A stretch of DNA of 64,000 nt, taken from Bog-473 sp963783245. Lineage in GTDB: Bacteria; Actinomycetota; Acidimicrobiia; Acidimicrobiales; RAAP-2. Both the position numbers and the translations under genes were made by a program. The stretch is from the NCBI GenBank assembly GCA_963783245.1, contig CAWAMS010000003.1:558001-622000 (forward strand). Reading direction: 5' to 3'. The notes under the pieces were generated by a model. That model was not told the origin of the DNA, searched no databases, and saw only the letters and a list, made by a program, of their open reading frames with translations. Shown here piece after piece: positions 41,797-50,749 of the stretch; position 1 is the stretch's first letter, and the number at the start of each line of letters is the position of its first letter.

Positions 41797-42669
41797 GAAG
41801 TGCGCCACGATGGGTCGGGTCAGGCGTCCATTCTTCTGGAACGATCGCGTCACGAAGTAGCCGAAGGGCACGGTGAAGATGAAGCCGATGCCGTAGTACA
41901 CGTGGTAACTGGTGCGCAGGAGGAGACTCAAGATGAGCGCGCGCCGGGGCGACCAGCCCAGTTGCTCGAGACGGACGAGGAGGTAGCCATTGACCAGGAC
42001 CTCTTCGGCCACGGCTGTTGTCGCGGAGATGGCAATGCCGTAAATGACGTAGTACCCGGGCACGGGCCCGACTGCCGTCTTGCTCAGCAGAGAGGAGTGG
42101 TGCACCAGCAGTGGCGACACGATGATCGCGAGGACGATCTCCGAGCCGAACGATGCACCCAGAAGACCGAGCGCCGGCCACACGTCATAACGGAAGGTCG
42201 GGCGGACGAGTCCCAGCATGCGCGGCGTTTGCCCCGTGCGCGACAGAAGGTGGAGCGCCACCGGCACCATGACGGCAACGGGCAGGTAGGAGAAGATGCC
42301 GACCACCAGGTTGGCGACCGGATTGTCCTGGAGAATCACCGGGAAGCGCGTCACCGACCCGACGCCGTTGACGTGCTGGGCCAAGAGCACGACGGCGCCC
42401 ATGACGGCCGGGAACAAAAAGGCGAGCATGACGAACCTGGTCTCCCACACCAGGACCTTCCTCGTCGTCGGCTGGAGCGCGACGATGGCGGTGGGAGGCC
42501 CATAGGGGCCCACAGGGACCACGAACCCGTGCACGGGACCACCGGGATTCGTCGGTGACGGCAACGTCGGCCCGACCGGGTGCGCCACCGGGGACGACGA
42601 GGGTGGCCCCCACTCGGGAGGTGGATGCCAGTCCTCCGGTGGGGAGTCCTCGCCGCCGACGTTCGACAT
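41755..42669 (-). CDS. CPBP-family intramembrane metalloprotease
   Basis: A 304-residue membrane protein. The first 60 residues are Pro/Gly-rich and likely cytoplasmic. Seven or eight hydrophobic segments follow. The family motifs are AEEVLVNGYLLVRLEQLGW (EExxxxG), RTSYHVYYG and the late HFLWD with a His. These would form the metal-binding protease site within the membrane (CAAX protease and bacteriocin-processing family, Abi). ATG 42669 is used because the upstream frame only opens with TTG. A second CPBP gene of the window lies at 55923-56906. Confidence 0.82.
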   Translation of the reverse strand: MSNVGGEDSPPEDWHPPPEWGPPSSSPVAHPVGPTLPSPTNPGGPVHGFVVPVGPYGPPTAIVALQPTTRKVLVWETRFVMLAFLFPAVMGAVVLLAQHVNGVGSVTRFPVILQDNPVANLVVGIFSYLPVAVMVPVALHLLSRTGQTPRMLGLVRPTFRYDVWPALGLLGASFGSEIVLAIIVSPLLVHHSSLLSKTAVGPVPGYYVIYGIAISATTAVAEEVLVNGYLLVRLEQLGWSPRRALILSLLLRTSYHVYYGIGFIFTVPFGYFVTRSFQKNGRLTRPIVAHFLWDATLFSIAILA

Positions 42670-42759
42670 GGACCGCAACCCTACGTGGGGCGTGCTGCGC
42701 AGGTGCTGATGGACGAGCCGAGCGGGCCGCGCACCGACGGTTGCAATGTTCGTGGCCGG

Positions 42760-43950
42760 CTACGGCCGGCGTCCGACCGGCATGATGTCGCCTTGGCCCC
42801 ATTGGCCCAGAGAGTTGAGTTGCACGCCGCCGTCCGTTGCTTCGACGATCTTGTTGCCACCGACATAGATGGCGGTGTGGTACACGGTCGTCCAATCGGT
42901 CTGGCTCGTCCCCCAGAACACGAGGTCCCCGGCCGCAAGTGCGGCGGGCGCGACGGGCTGGCCCGCCGTGTGGTACTGATCATCGGCCACACGGGCGAAG
43001 CTGACACCTGCCCCGTGCTGCCACGAAGCCAGGGCAAGACCCGAGCAGTCATAGCCGACCGGGCCGTTGCCGCCCCAGATGTACGGCTTTCCCAACTGCG
43101 AGAAGGCGTAGAGCACCGCCTTGTCGCCGGGGGTGACCGGTTGGAACATGAGCCCGGCGATCGGAGGCGGCCCTTGTGCGTCTCCGAAGGCCTGCACCGA
43201 TCCGTTCTGGTCTTCGATCCAGTAGCCGTTGCCCGACGTGGTCGGCTCTATCTTCTCCGCCGGATCGGGGAACGGTGCGCCGCCGGACGAGCCGGTGTAG
43301 GGGGCGTCGCCGAAGGTGAAGATGCCGCCGTCGCTGGCGACGAGCCAGTAGCCCTTGGCGTCGGGTGTCGGCGCCATGGCCACGATGGGCTTGTTCAGCG
43401 TGAGGGCGCCGGTCGATCCGTAGAAGGCAGCGTCGCCGAAGGTGAAGATGCCGCCGTCGCTGGCGACGAGCCAGTAGCCCTTGGCGTCGGGTGTCGGGGC
43501 CATGGCCACGATGGGCTTGTTCAGCGTGAGGGCGCCGGTCGATCCGTAGAAGGCAGCGTCGCCGAAGGTGAAGATGCCGCCGTCGCTGGCGACGAGCCAG
43601 TAGCCCTTGGCATCGGGTGTCGGGGCCATGGCCACGATGGGCTTGTTCAGCGTGAGAGCGCCGGTCGAGCCGTAGAAGGCAGCGTCGCCATAGGTGAACA
43701 CTCCGCCGTCGCTGGCGACGAGCCAGTAGCCCTTGGCGTCGGGTGTCGGCGCCATGGCGACGATCGGGTGGGCGAGTGGCAACCCGGCGGCGGATCCGTA
43801 CGAACCTGCGTTGCCGAAATTCCACACGTTGCCTTGCGCGCTGGCCAACCAGAAGTTGGCCGGCAGGGGACCTGAGGACGACGATGTGTCATGGCCCGCC
43901 TGCGTGCTGGCAGAGGGCGTGGTCGCGCCGACCAGCGTCGCCACGGCCAT
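42760..43950 (-). CDS. Secreted NlpC/P60 endopeptidase with GYWLVASDGG repeats
   Basis: A cell-wall hydrolase of about 396 residues. The C-terminal NlpC/P60 domain has the catalytic Cys in GYDCSGLALASW and the His in VYHTAIYVGG, plus LYAFSQLGKPYIWGGNGP in front. The middle carries four 42-residue repeats (APTPDAKGYWLVASDGGIF and FTFGDAAFYGSTG), the same type as at 33.5-34.8 kb. The frame starts with a short hydrophobic stretch ASMAVATLVGATTPSAS. Upstream sequence in the same frame reads SSSAVACVVAL, which looks like a proper signal peptide, but it has no start codon. A one-base error near 44000-44024 (possible GTG at 44024) would supply it. It probably cuts stem-peptide bonds in peptidoglycan. 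Confidence 0.85.
   Translation of the reverse strand: MAVATLVGATTPSASTQAGHDTSSSSGPLPANFWLASAQGNVWNFGNAGSYGSAAGLPLAHPIVAMAPTPDAKGYWLVASDGGVFTYGDAAFYGSTGALTLNKPIVAMAPTPDAKGYWLVASDGGIFTFGDAAFYGSTGALTLNKPIVAMAPTPDAKGYWLVASDGGIFTFGDAAFYGSTGALTLNKPIVAMAPTPDAKGYWLVASDGGIFTFGDAPYTGSSGGAPFPDPAEKIEPTTSGNGYWIEDQNGSVQAFGDAQGPPPIAGLMFQPVTPGDKAVLYAFSQLGKPYIWGGNGPVGYDCSGLALASWQHGAGVSFARVADDQYHTAGQPVAPAALAAGDLVFWGTSQTDWTTVYHTAIYVGGNKIVEATDGGVQLNSLGQWGQGDIMPVGRRP
43297..43800 (-). repeat. Four tandem 126-bp coding repeats in the NlpC/P60 gene
   Basis: The repeats have a 126-bp spacing, for example CGAGCCAGTA at 43341, 43467, 43593 and 43719. Middle units are almost identical. Boundaries are approximate. Same codon length and protein pattern as the repeats at 33769-34398. 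Confidence 0.88.
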
Positions 43951-44251
43951 GCTCGCGAGGGCGACGACACAGGCGACGGCCGAGGACGAGCCTGGAGATC
44001 CTGCGGCCCGTCACGCCGGGTCACCGTCCGGCGTGACGCCGCGGCGGCCAGCGCACAACGCACCCGCAAGAAGTCCCGCCATTTCTCTTCCGCCTCCTCG
44101 TACAGTGCCGACCAACTGACGCGGCCGCAGAACCGCCGCACACATCGATGCTGTGACGCGAACAAGAGCTCGCCTCTTCGCGATAGGGGGGAGAACCTAA
44201 CAATCGAGTCTCGTAATTAGGGTGCAGTTCGGTTGCGGTGCACTACCCGAC
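43951..44251. other. Region between the NlpC/P60 and aldo/keto reductase genes
   Basis: About 300 bases. The left part probably encodes the missing signal peptide of the NlpC/P60 protein on the minus strand. It includes the hairpin TCACGCCGG-N8-CCGGCGTGA (44011-44036). GAGGAGGCGGAAGAGAA (minus strand, near 44090) is a ribosome-binding-like stretch. No other gene, and no c-di-AMP (ydaO-type) riboswitch, was recognised. Confidence 0.45.
44011..44036. promoter_or_regulatory. Perfect 9-bp hairpin in front of the NlpC/P60 gene
   Basis: TCACGCCGG (44011-44019) and CCGGCGTGA (44028-44036) pair across an eight-base loop. It overlaps the possible GTG start at 44024, so a fold here could hide or expose the start codon. 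This is speculation from position. Confidence 0.35.
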
Positions 44252-45101
44252 TCAGCCCGAGAGTGCCTCGAGGGCGACCTGATCGAGGGCGAGGGTCGCC
44301 CGCCGCCAGATTCTCTTCGAGATGGTCGAGCGACGACGTGCCGGGAATCAGGAGAACGGTCGGCGCTTGGTGCAACAACCAGGCCAACGCCACCTGGGCC
44401 GGCGTCGCCGCGAAGCGCGTCGCGGTGTCCTTCACCGCAGGCGCACCGAGCACCGGGTTCTCCGGATGAAAGGCCGAACCGAGCGGGAAGAACGGTACGT
44501 ACGGAACAGCCTCGCTCCGGCAGACATCGAAGAGCGGCTGGTCCGAACGGTCAGCGACGCTGTACGCGTTCTGGACACATGCAACGTCGGTGCGCTGACG
44601 CGCCGTGAGGTACTCGTCGAGACCGACGTTGCTGAGGCCGATGCCCGCGATGAGACCTTCGTCGCGCACGGCGATCATCGCGTCGATCTGCTCTGCGAAC
44701 GGCACGTCTGATTCGGGGTGGCGGCGCAAGTTGACGACGGGGATCTGGTCGAGATCCAACGACGCCAGGTTGGCCTCAATCCCGGCCCGCAGCTCGTCCG
44801 GCCGCTGTGCCGCCAGCCATGCACCCGTCTCGTCGCGCGCCGCTCCCACTTTCGAGACGAGAACCAGGTCCGACGGGTACGGGTGGAGTGCGGCGTGAAT
44901 CAGCTCGTTCGCCACGTCCGGGCCGTAGAACTGCGCGGTGTCGATGTGCGTCACACCCATTTCGACGGCACGGCGGAGAACGGCGAGGGCGAGATCGCGG
45001 TCCTTCGGCGGTCCGAACACGCCGGGGCCCGGGAGCTGCATGGCCCCGAATCCGATGCGTCGCACCGGGCGGTTGGCCAGCAGGACTCCGTCATTCGACA
45101 T
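44252..45101 (-). CDS. Aldo/keto reductase
   Basis: A TIM-barrel NAD(P)H oxidoreductase of about 282 residues. The N-terminus is RRIGFGAMQLPGPGVFG. The catalytic tetrad residues are in HIDTAQFYG (Asp, Tyr) and LVSKVG (Lys), and NLRRHP replaces the usual Hxx active-site stretch. GIGLSNVGLDEY and the late VLLIPGTSSLDHLEENLAA bind the cofactor. One extra base near 44298-44302 spoils the last 20 codons; removing it gives the typical end ALDQVALEALSG at 44252. The substrate is unknown. Confidence 0.87.
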
Positions 45102-45282
45102 ACACGCACCCTATGGCCCGACTCGTCCCACCCGACCCGTCGCGCACCCGTCGATGCGGCCCGTCGTACGTTCCACGGGGTCGGCGCCAGTCCAAAGGAC
45201 CCCGGGGCGCCTTGAACCTGGTCATTCGAGCGTCCCGGGTCACATCGCCGGCGATGTCACAGCGCTGCGCCAGAATGACCGA

Positions 45283-45919
45283 GTGAGCCTCTTCGACGCA
45301 TTTGAACCCACCGCTGTCGGCAACGACATCGTCGCATCTCCCGAACCGAGGCCGGTGGAACGCCCGCCGAGCGAGGAAACGCCGACCCAGGCTGCGGCCG
45401 ACACCTCCATCGGGCTGGCCCGACGTGGAAGTGCGCGTCAGCACCCGCCGCCGCAAGACATCCGAAGCCCGTTGGGTCGGCGGCCGGATCGTCGTGTCCG
45501 TGCCCGCCCACCTCTCCCGGGAGGCCCGGGAGAAGACAGTTGCCTGGCTCGTCGATCGCCTCGTGGCCAAGCATCCGATGCGCAGTGCGATCGGTGACGC
45601 CGAGCTCATGACACGGGCCATCGCCTTGGCCGACCGTTACCGGATCGGGGCCCGCCCGACCTCGGTGCGTTGGGTCACCAATCAGTCTGCACGGTGGGGT
45701 TCGTGCTCCTTCCACTCGCGGGAGATCCGGCTCTCGCACCGACTGCGGGCTGTGCCCGAATGGGTGCTCGACGCAGTCCTGGTCCACGAGTTGGCGCACC
45801 TGGTCCACCCGAACCACTCTCCCGCTTTCCACCAGCTCGCGAATACCTACAGACGCCACCACGAGGCCGGGATCTTTCTGGCTGGCTACGGCCTGGGTCT
45901 GGCCGCGCCCCCGGGCTGA
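45283..45919 (+). CDS. YgjP-like (DUF45/M48-type) zinc metallopeptidase
   Basis: A protein of about 211 residues after repair. The metal site is LVHELAHLVHPNHSPAFH (HExxH). VRWVTNQSARWGSCSF and RLRAVPEWVLDAVL precede it, as in YgjP/DUF45 peptidases. The body runs from PDVEVRVSTRRRKTSEARWV in frame 2. The frame-1 leader from the GTG at 45283 (SLFDAFEPTAVGNDIV) would join to it after removal of one G at 45412-45414. An alternative is the internal ATG at 45302 in frame 2, but its first 40 residues look random. It converges with the fused acyl-CoA dehydrogenase gene. Confidence 0.82.
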
Positions 45920-45951
45920 CCGTCCGTTCCCCTTCGTGCGCCCGATCCGGG

Positions 45952-48318
45952 CTACGACGCGGGCTCGACGGCGAGGATCCGGCCGAGGCGACGCAGACTC
46001 TCGTTCGCTCCGCCGAGGGTCAGTTCGATGTGCTCGGTCATGAGAAAGAAACGGTGCAACGGGTAGTCGCGGTCCACGCTGACCCCACCATGCAAATGTG
46101 CCGCCGCGTGCACGACACGCTGTCCTGCTTCGGCGGCCCAATATTTGGCCACTGCGACTTCAGCGGAGGCCGGCAGCCCTGCGGACAGGCGCGACGCCGC
46201 CTGCCATGCAGTCAGGCGGATTCCCTCGGTATCGATATAGGCGTCGGCAGCCCGCTGTCCAACCGCCTGAAACGTGGCGATGGGCCTTTCGAATTGCAAC
46301 CTGGTCTTGGTGAACTCGGCGGTGAGGGCGAGTGCCGTGGCGCAGATGCCGGCCTCCATGATGCACAGAGCGGTCGTTGCGCACTCGGCGATGGAGGTGA
46401 GCACCGTCACACCGTCGGCATCCACTCCGCCCAGGAGGCGATCAGCCCCCACCACCACACCCGTCAATTCGAGTATCGCCTCGGGTCGACCCGAGGTCGT
46501 CATCTGCGGGGTCATGACGAGACCTTCCGTGCGGGCATCGACGATGAACACGCCGCACCCGGCGGCCGGCCCGTCAGGTGCGGTCCGGGTCGCCGGTACG
46601 AGTATGGCATCAGCGACCGTCCCCGCCGGGACGCAGGCCTTGGTCCCGTGCAACACCCAGGTGCCGTCGTCCCGCGCGGTCGCTGTCGTTGCGGGGCTCG
46701 TGCCGCCGGGAACGACCAGCTCGCCCACCAGCTCCGCCATCGCCGCGGTGAGAATGACGTCGCCGCCGACTACCCCGGGCAACCAGGTCTGCCGCTGGGC
46801 CGGCGTGCCGAATCGCGCGATGGGTGCGGCGCCGTACACCATCGTCTCGACCACCGGAACGTAGGCCGCGGTGCGCCCGGCCGCCTCGATCACGAGGCAT
46901 GCGGCAACGAAATCGAGACCGCCGCCGCCATCGTCCTCGCTGAGATGTATGCCGAGAAGGCCGGCCTGCGCCAACTCCTTCCAAAGGGAGCGGTCGAGAG
47001 GACCCTCGGGGCCGGCCGCGCGCTCAATCTCCTTGAGGCGCTCGTGGGTGGAGCGCTCGCTGAAGATCCGCTCAGCCAGCGCCCGGACGGCATCCTGCGC
47101 TTCGTTGTAGTTGAAATCCATGCGATGTCCTCTCTTCGCGGATCTCGAGCGCGACCGCGGCATGCCAAGACCGAAGACGGCGATCAGATCGCGTTGAACC
47201 TCGTTGGTGCCCCCACCGAAGGTCAGGAGGATCATGTTGTGGGCGTACGCCTCGAGGCGTCCGGCCAGGATGGCGGCCGGCGATCCCCGGGTGAGGTAGC
47301 CGGCCTGCCCGAGAATCTCCATCAGTGCGCGGAACGACCGGAGGTAGAGCTCGGTCCCGAAGACCTTGATCGTCGAGGCATCGGCCACGTTCAGTTGCCC
47401 CTGCGTCGATTGCCACGCCACCTTCCAGTTGATGAGGCGCAGGAACTCGAGTTCGGCATAGACCCGCGCCAGGTGCTCCTGCACCCATTCCTGATCGACG
47501 ACACGTCGACCGTCGGGCAGCTTGGTCGCCTGCGCCCACGCTCTCACGTCGTTCAACACGCGCTCGATGACGCCCGGCGCGCAGAGCGTCACCCGTTCAT
47601 GATTGAGCTGCTCCGTGATCAGCTTCCAGCCCTCGTTCTCACCACCCACGAGCGCCGAGGCGGGCACGCGCACGTCGTCGTAGAACGTGTAGTTGATGTT
47701 GTGCTCGCTCATGAGGTCCATGGGGACGACGCGGATACCCGGCGTGTCCATGGGAACGAGAAACAGCGAGATGCCCTTGTGCTTGGCGACGTTGGGATCC
47801 GTGCGCGTGGCCAACCATACGTAGTCGGCACCGCCGGCGAGGCTGGTGTAGATCTTTGCGCCGTTGATGACGTACTCCTCACCGTCGCGCACCGCGCGCG
47901 TTTGGAGGGAAGCCAGGTCGGTGCCCGAGTTCGCTTCGGTGTAGCCGATGCAGAAATGGATGTCACCGGCCAGGATCTTCGGAAGGAAGAATTCCTTCTG
48001 CTCTTGCGATCCGAATTCCATGATCGTCGGTCCGACCGTGTTGATGGTGAGCATCGGCACCGGCGCCCCGCTGCGCATCGATTCGTCGAAGAAGATGAAC
48101 TGCTCAATAGCCGAGCGGCCCTGGCCGCCCCACTCTGTGGGCCATCCGATGCCCAGCCAGCCGTCGGTCGCCATTTGCTTGACCACCCGGCGCACCGTCG
48201 GCCCGATGCCGGCAGCTCGGGAAAGCTCCGACTCCAGCTCGGGCGTCAGCAGGTTCTCGTAATAGGCCCGGAGCTCGCTCTTGAGCGCCCGCTGTTCTTC
48301 GGTGTAGGCGATGTCCAT
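45952..48318 (-). CDS. Fused double acyl-CoA dehydrogenase
   Basis: A single frame of 788 residues contains two complete acyl-CoA dehydrogenases. The first (about 1-390) opens MDIAYTEEQRALKSELRAYY. It has FCIGYTEANSGTDLASLQT for FAD and CoA binding and ends FGGGTNEVQRDLIAVFGLGM. The second (about 405-788) opens MDFNYNEAQDAVRALAERIF and ends LTLGGANESLRRLGRI. It is more divergent, in the manner of the structural partner in alpha/beta acyl-CoA dehydrogenases used for steroid side chains. The linker is only about ten residues (SRSRSAKRGHR). AGAGAGG precedes the second Met, as if it were once a separate gene. I found no stop codon in any frame across the join. ATG 48318 has GGGAGGG upstream. Confidence 0.85.
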   Translation of the reverse strand: MDIAYTEEQRALKSELRAYYENLLTPELESELSRAAGIGPTVRRVVKQMATDGWLGIGWPTEWGGQGRSAIEQFIFFDESMRSGAPVPMLTINTVGPTIMEFGSQEQKEFFLPKILAGDIHFCIGYTEANSGTDLASLQTRAVRDGEEYVINGAKIYTSLAGGADYVWLATRTDPNVAKHKGISLFLVPMDTPGIRVVPMDLMSEHNINYTFYDDVRVPASALVGGENEGWKLITEQLNHERVTLCAPGVIERVLNDVRAWAQATKLPDGRRVVDQEWVQEHLARVYAELEFLRLINWKVAWQSTQGQLNVADASTIKVFGTELYLRSFRALMEILGQAGYLTRGSPAAILAGRLEAYAHNMILLTFGGGTNEVQRDLIAVFGLGMPRSRSRSAKRGHRMDFNYNEAQDAVRALAERIFSERSTHERLKEIERAAGPEGPLDRSLWKELAQAGLLGIHLSEDDGGGGLDFVAACLVIEAAGRTAAYVPVVETMVYGAAPIARFGTPAQRQTWLPGVVGGDVILTAAMAELVGELVVPGGTSPATTATARDDGTWVLHGTKACVPAGTVADAILVPATRTAPDGPAAGCGVFIVDARTEGLVMTPQMTTSGRPEAILELTGVVVGADRLLGGVDADGVTVLTSIAECATTALCIMEAGICATALALTAEFTKTRLQFERPIATFQAVGQRAADAYIDTEGIRLTAWQAASRLSAGLPASAEVAVAKYWAAEAGQRVVHAAAHLHGGVSVDRDYPLHRFFLMTEHIELTLGGANESLRRLGRILAVEPAS

Positions 48319-48524
48319 GGTGTCCCTCCCCGGGCCGTGTCGATGTGGCGGGGCCCCTGCGGCGCCGGCGCCGACCGATGCAGGACGATCGAGTCTCGGG
48401 AAGACGTTACAGTCCACCCTGCTCTGCCGACGAATGGCGCGCCGGCGGACGCCGTCCTACCACCCGGTAACCTGCTGACGTCCCCGGGTGGGCCCGAGGA
48501 AGACCGAACTGAGGAGCTTTCACC

Positions 48525-49733
48525 ATGCCTGAAGCAGTCATCGTCGCCACAGGTCGCACCCCGATCGGCCGGGCCGTCAAGGGCTCTCTCGTTGCATGCC
48601 GTCCCGACGACCTGAGTGCACTTGTCATCAAGACGGTTCTGGAAAAGGTCCCGCAACTCCGTCCGAGCGACGTGGAGGACGTGCTTCTCGGCTGCGGTCA
48701 GCCGGCGGGCGAGGCCGGTTACAACATCGCCAGGGTGGCGGCGATCCTGGCGGGTCTCGAGAATGTCCCGGGCGTCACTGTCAATCGCTACTGCTCCTCC
48801 TCGCTGCAGACGATCCGCATGGCTGCGCACGCCATCCGGGCCGGCGAAGGTGATGTGTTCGTCGCGGCAGGGGTGGAGACGGTCAGCCGCTACATGCACG
48901 GCGCCTCGGACACGGGTCCCCACAACACGGCGTTCGCGGCCGCCGAGCAGCGCACACAGGCCCGGACCCCCGCGGTGACCGATCCCTGGGTGCCCCTTGC
49001 CGGCAGCTTACCGGACGTCTACATCGCAATGGGCCAGACGGCCGAGAACGTGGCCGAGTTCGAGAACGTGACGCGGGGCGAGATGGACGAGTTCGCCGTG
49101 CTCTCACAGACGCGCGCGGTGGCGAACCAGGAGAACGGCTTCTTCGAGCGAGAGATCATCCCGGTCACCCTGCCCGACGGGACGGTGATCACCAAGGACG
49201 ACGGGCCGCGGGCCGGCACCACCCTCGAGGGCCTCTCGAACCTCAAGCCGGTCTTTCGCGAAGGCGGCACCGTCACCGCCGGGAATGCCTGCCCGCTCAA
49301 CGACGGCGCAGCTGCGGTGATCGTGATGAGCGATGCCAAAGCCAAGGAATTGGGCATCACGCCCCTGGCCCGCATCGTGGCCAGCGGCGTCACGGGATTG
49401 AATCCCGAGATCATGGGACTGGGACCGGTAGACGCCTGCCGTCAGGTCCTCAAGCGCGCCAACATGACGATCGACGACATCGACCTGGTCGAGATCAATG
49501 AAGCGTTTGCGGCACAGGTCATCCCCTCGGCGAAGCATTTGGGCATCAGCTGGGACAAGCTGAACGTCAAGGGTGGCGCGATCGCCCTCGGGCACCCCTT
49601 CGGACAGACCGGGGCCCGCATCATGACCACGCTCCTCAATGCCCTCGAGGACACTGGCAACACCTACGGGCTCGAGTCGATGTGCGTCGGCGGCGGTCAG
49701 GGCATGGCCATGATCGTCGAACGCCTCAGTTGA
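48525..49733 (+). CDS. Acetyl-CoA C-acyltransferase (thiolase)
   Basis: A 402-residue thiolase. The nucleophilic Cys is in NRYCSSSLQTI, the His in GGAIALGHPFGQTGAR and the second Cys in SMCVGGGQGMAMIV. AVIVATGRTPIGRAVKGSL and NEAFAAQVIP are conserved. It catalyses the last step of beta-oxidation or acetyl-CoA condensation. It diverges from the fused acyl-CoA dehydrogenase gene with about 200 bases between, so the two may take part in the same degradation pathway. The GAGGAGCTTTCACC before the ATG gives a clear ribosome-binding site. Confidence 0.93.
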   Translation: MPEAVIVATGRTPIGRAVKGSLVACRPDDLSALVIKTVLEKVPQLRPSDVEDVLLGCGQPAGEAGYNIARVAAILAGLENVPGVTVNRYCSSSLQTIRMAAHAIRAGEGDVFVAAGVETVSRYMHGASDTGPHNTAFAAAEQRTQARTPAVTDPWVPLAGSLPDVYIAMGQTAENVAEFENVTRGEMDEFAVLSQTRAVANQENGFFEREIIPVTLPDGTVITKDDGPRAGTTLEGLSNLKPVFREGGTVTAGNACPLNDGAAAVIVMSDAKAKELGITPLARIVASGVTGLNPEIMGLGPVDACRQVLKRANMTIDDIDLVEINEAFAAQVIPSAKHLGISWDKLNVKGGAIALGHPFGQTGARIMTTLLNALEDTGNTYGLESMCVGGGQGMAMIVERLS

Positions 49734-49742
49734 GCCAGAACG

Positions 49743-50042
49743 TCAGCCGACGAGCTTGCGCTCTCCCGAGATGTCGTAGACGATGACGGTGGCCGACTTC
49801 GGCGACACGCCACCCGGCGCCGGCGGCGTCTGTCGCGCGCCGGCGAGGTGTGCGTCCAGCGCCGCTTGGTCGGCCCAGCGCTCATAGAGCACGACACGGT
49901 CCGGTTCGATCGGATCGGCCGTCACTGCGTACTCGAGGCAGCCCGCTTCGGCTCGTGCTGCCCTGATGGCCTCCCGTCGTCCCACCAGGAACTCCTCGCG
50001 CTGGTCCGGCTCGACCTCGAACGATCCTCCGACTATGACCAC
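49743..50042 (-). CDS. Antibiotic-biosynthesis-monooxygenase-like (ABM) domain protein
   Basis: A 99-residue ferredoxin-like dimer protein. IVGGSFEVEPDQREEFLVGR, EAGCLEYAVTADPIEPDRVV and YERWADQAALDAHLA form the ABM fold typical of small monooxygenases and haem-degrading proteins. GTG 50042 is chosen because AAGGAGG lies five bases upstream; the longer open frame in the set is not needed. It converges with the thiolase by about ten bases. The role is unknown. Confidence 0.82.
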   Translation of the reverse strand: MVIVGGSFEVEPDQREEFLVGRREAIRAARAEAGCLEYAVTADPIEPDRVVLYERWADQAALDAHLAGARQTPPAPGGVSPKSATVIVYDISGERKLVG

Positions 50043-50145
50043 CTGATCCTCCTTGGTGCACGGGACCCTCTCGGGCCGCGCTGCTCTCGATTGACGATGA
50101 CTTTCCGCGGACGCTACTTGCTCCACCCACCGCGGCGCTGGGGAA

Positions 50146-50712
50146 TCAATGGGGGTAGGGCGCTCCGACCGAGGATGACGCAGGGCCCGACCTGTCGAAC
50201 GGGTCAAGGACGGAGCCGAAGAACCACTCCCGGATCGCAAACGCGGGGAGATCGTTGAGCGCGAGGAGATAGGCGCGCGCCCAGATCACCTCGTTGTCCC
50301 CCTCGTCCACGGTTCCTGCCGGGGCGGGGTCCGGCCGCTCCGGTCGCGGCCATGCCCGTCGGTCCATGGCGAGCCCTTCCCCCAGCAGGATGCGGCCGAT
50401 GGGCTCACTCGTACACTCCAATTGTCCGAGGGCTTTCTTCGGCAGCCGGTCCGGTACGAAGTCTGTCTCGGCGTAGACATACGCCCGCTCGCTGGCCTCA
50501 CCTCTGAGCACAGCGATCCGATGGGTCAAGAGGTGGCCCGCCCTCACGCCGAGCACGTTGTCCTCGCCGGCCACAATCGGGCTCTGGCACACCACATCCG
50601 CCACGATCGACTCCCCGGTGACGACCTCGAGGATGTGCGTCACCGTGTCCGGGGTCTCCCGCAGCCACTGCTGCAAATCCGTCGTCTGCGATGACCGCGT
50701 CGGAGGCACCAC
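50146..50712 (-). CDS. Chorismate-pyruvate-lyase-like (DUF98/UbiC-related) protein
   Basis: A 188-residue protein. LQQWLRETPDTVTHILEVVTG opens the fold. DNVLGVRAGHLLTHRIAVLRG, RAYVYAETDFVPDRLPKKAL and PIGRILLGEGL match the UbiC-like DUF98 family, members of which make 4-hydroxybenzoate from chorismate (in mycobacteria for phenolic lipids). The GTG start at 50712 (a second GTG lies one codon upstream) is accepted because the fold then begins soon after. It begins 37 bases after the SIS-isomerase stop on the same strand, so joint expression is possible. The substrate is not proven. Confidence 0.75.
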   Translation of the reverse strand: MVPPTRSSQTTDLQQWLRETPDTVTHILEVVTGESIVADVVCQSPIVAGEDNVLGVRAGHLLTHRIAVLRGEASERAYVYAETDFVPDRLPKKALGQLECTSEPIGRILLGEGLAMDRRAWPRPERPDPAPAGTVDEGDNEVIWARAYLLALNDLPAFAIREWFFGSVLDPFDRSGPASSSVGAPYPH

Positions 50713-50749
50713 CGACAGAACGTACTGCTGATTCCCTGCGCCGACCCGG

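Noticed and set aside
43951..44220. c-di-AMP (ydaO-type) riboswitch before the NlpC/P60 gene
   Set aside because: Such riboswitches often precede actinobacterial wall hydrolases, but the conserved core is not present. Only a simple hairpin is seen.
45670..48615. 981-codon open frame on the plus strand
   Set aside because: Antisense to the fused acyl-CoA dehydrogenase. Composition is typical of a shadow frame.
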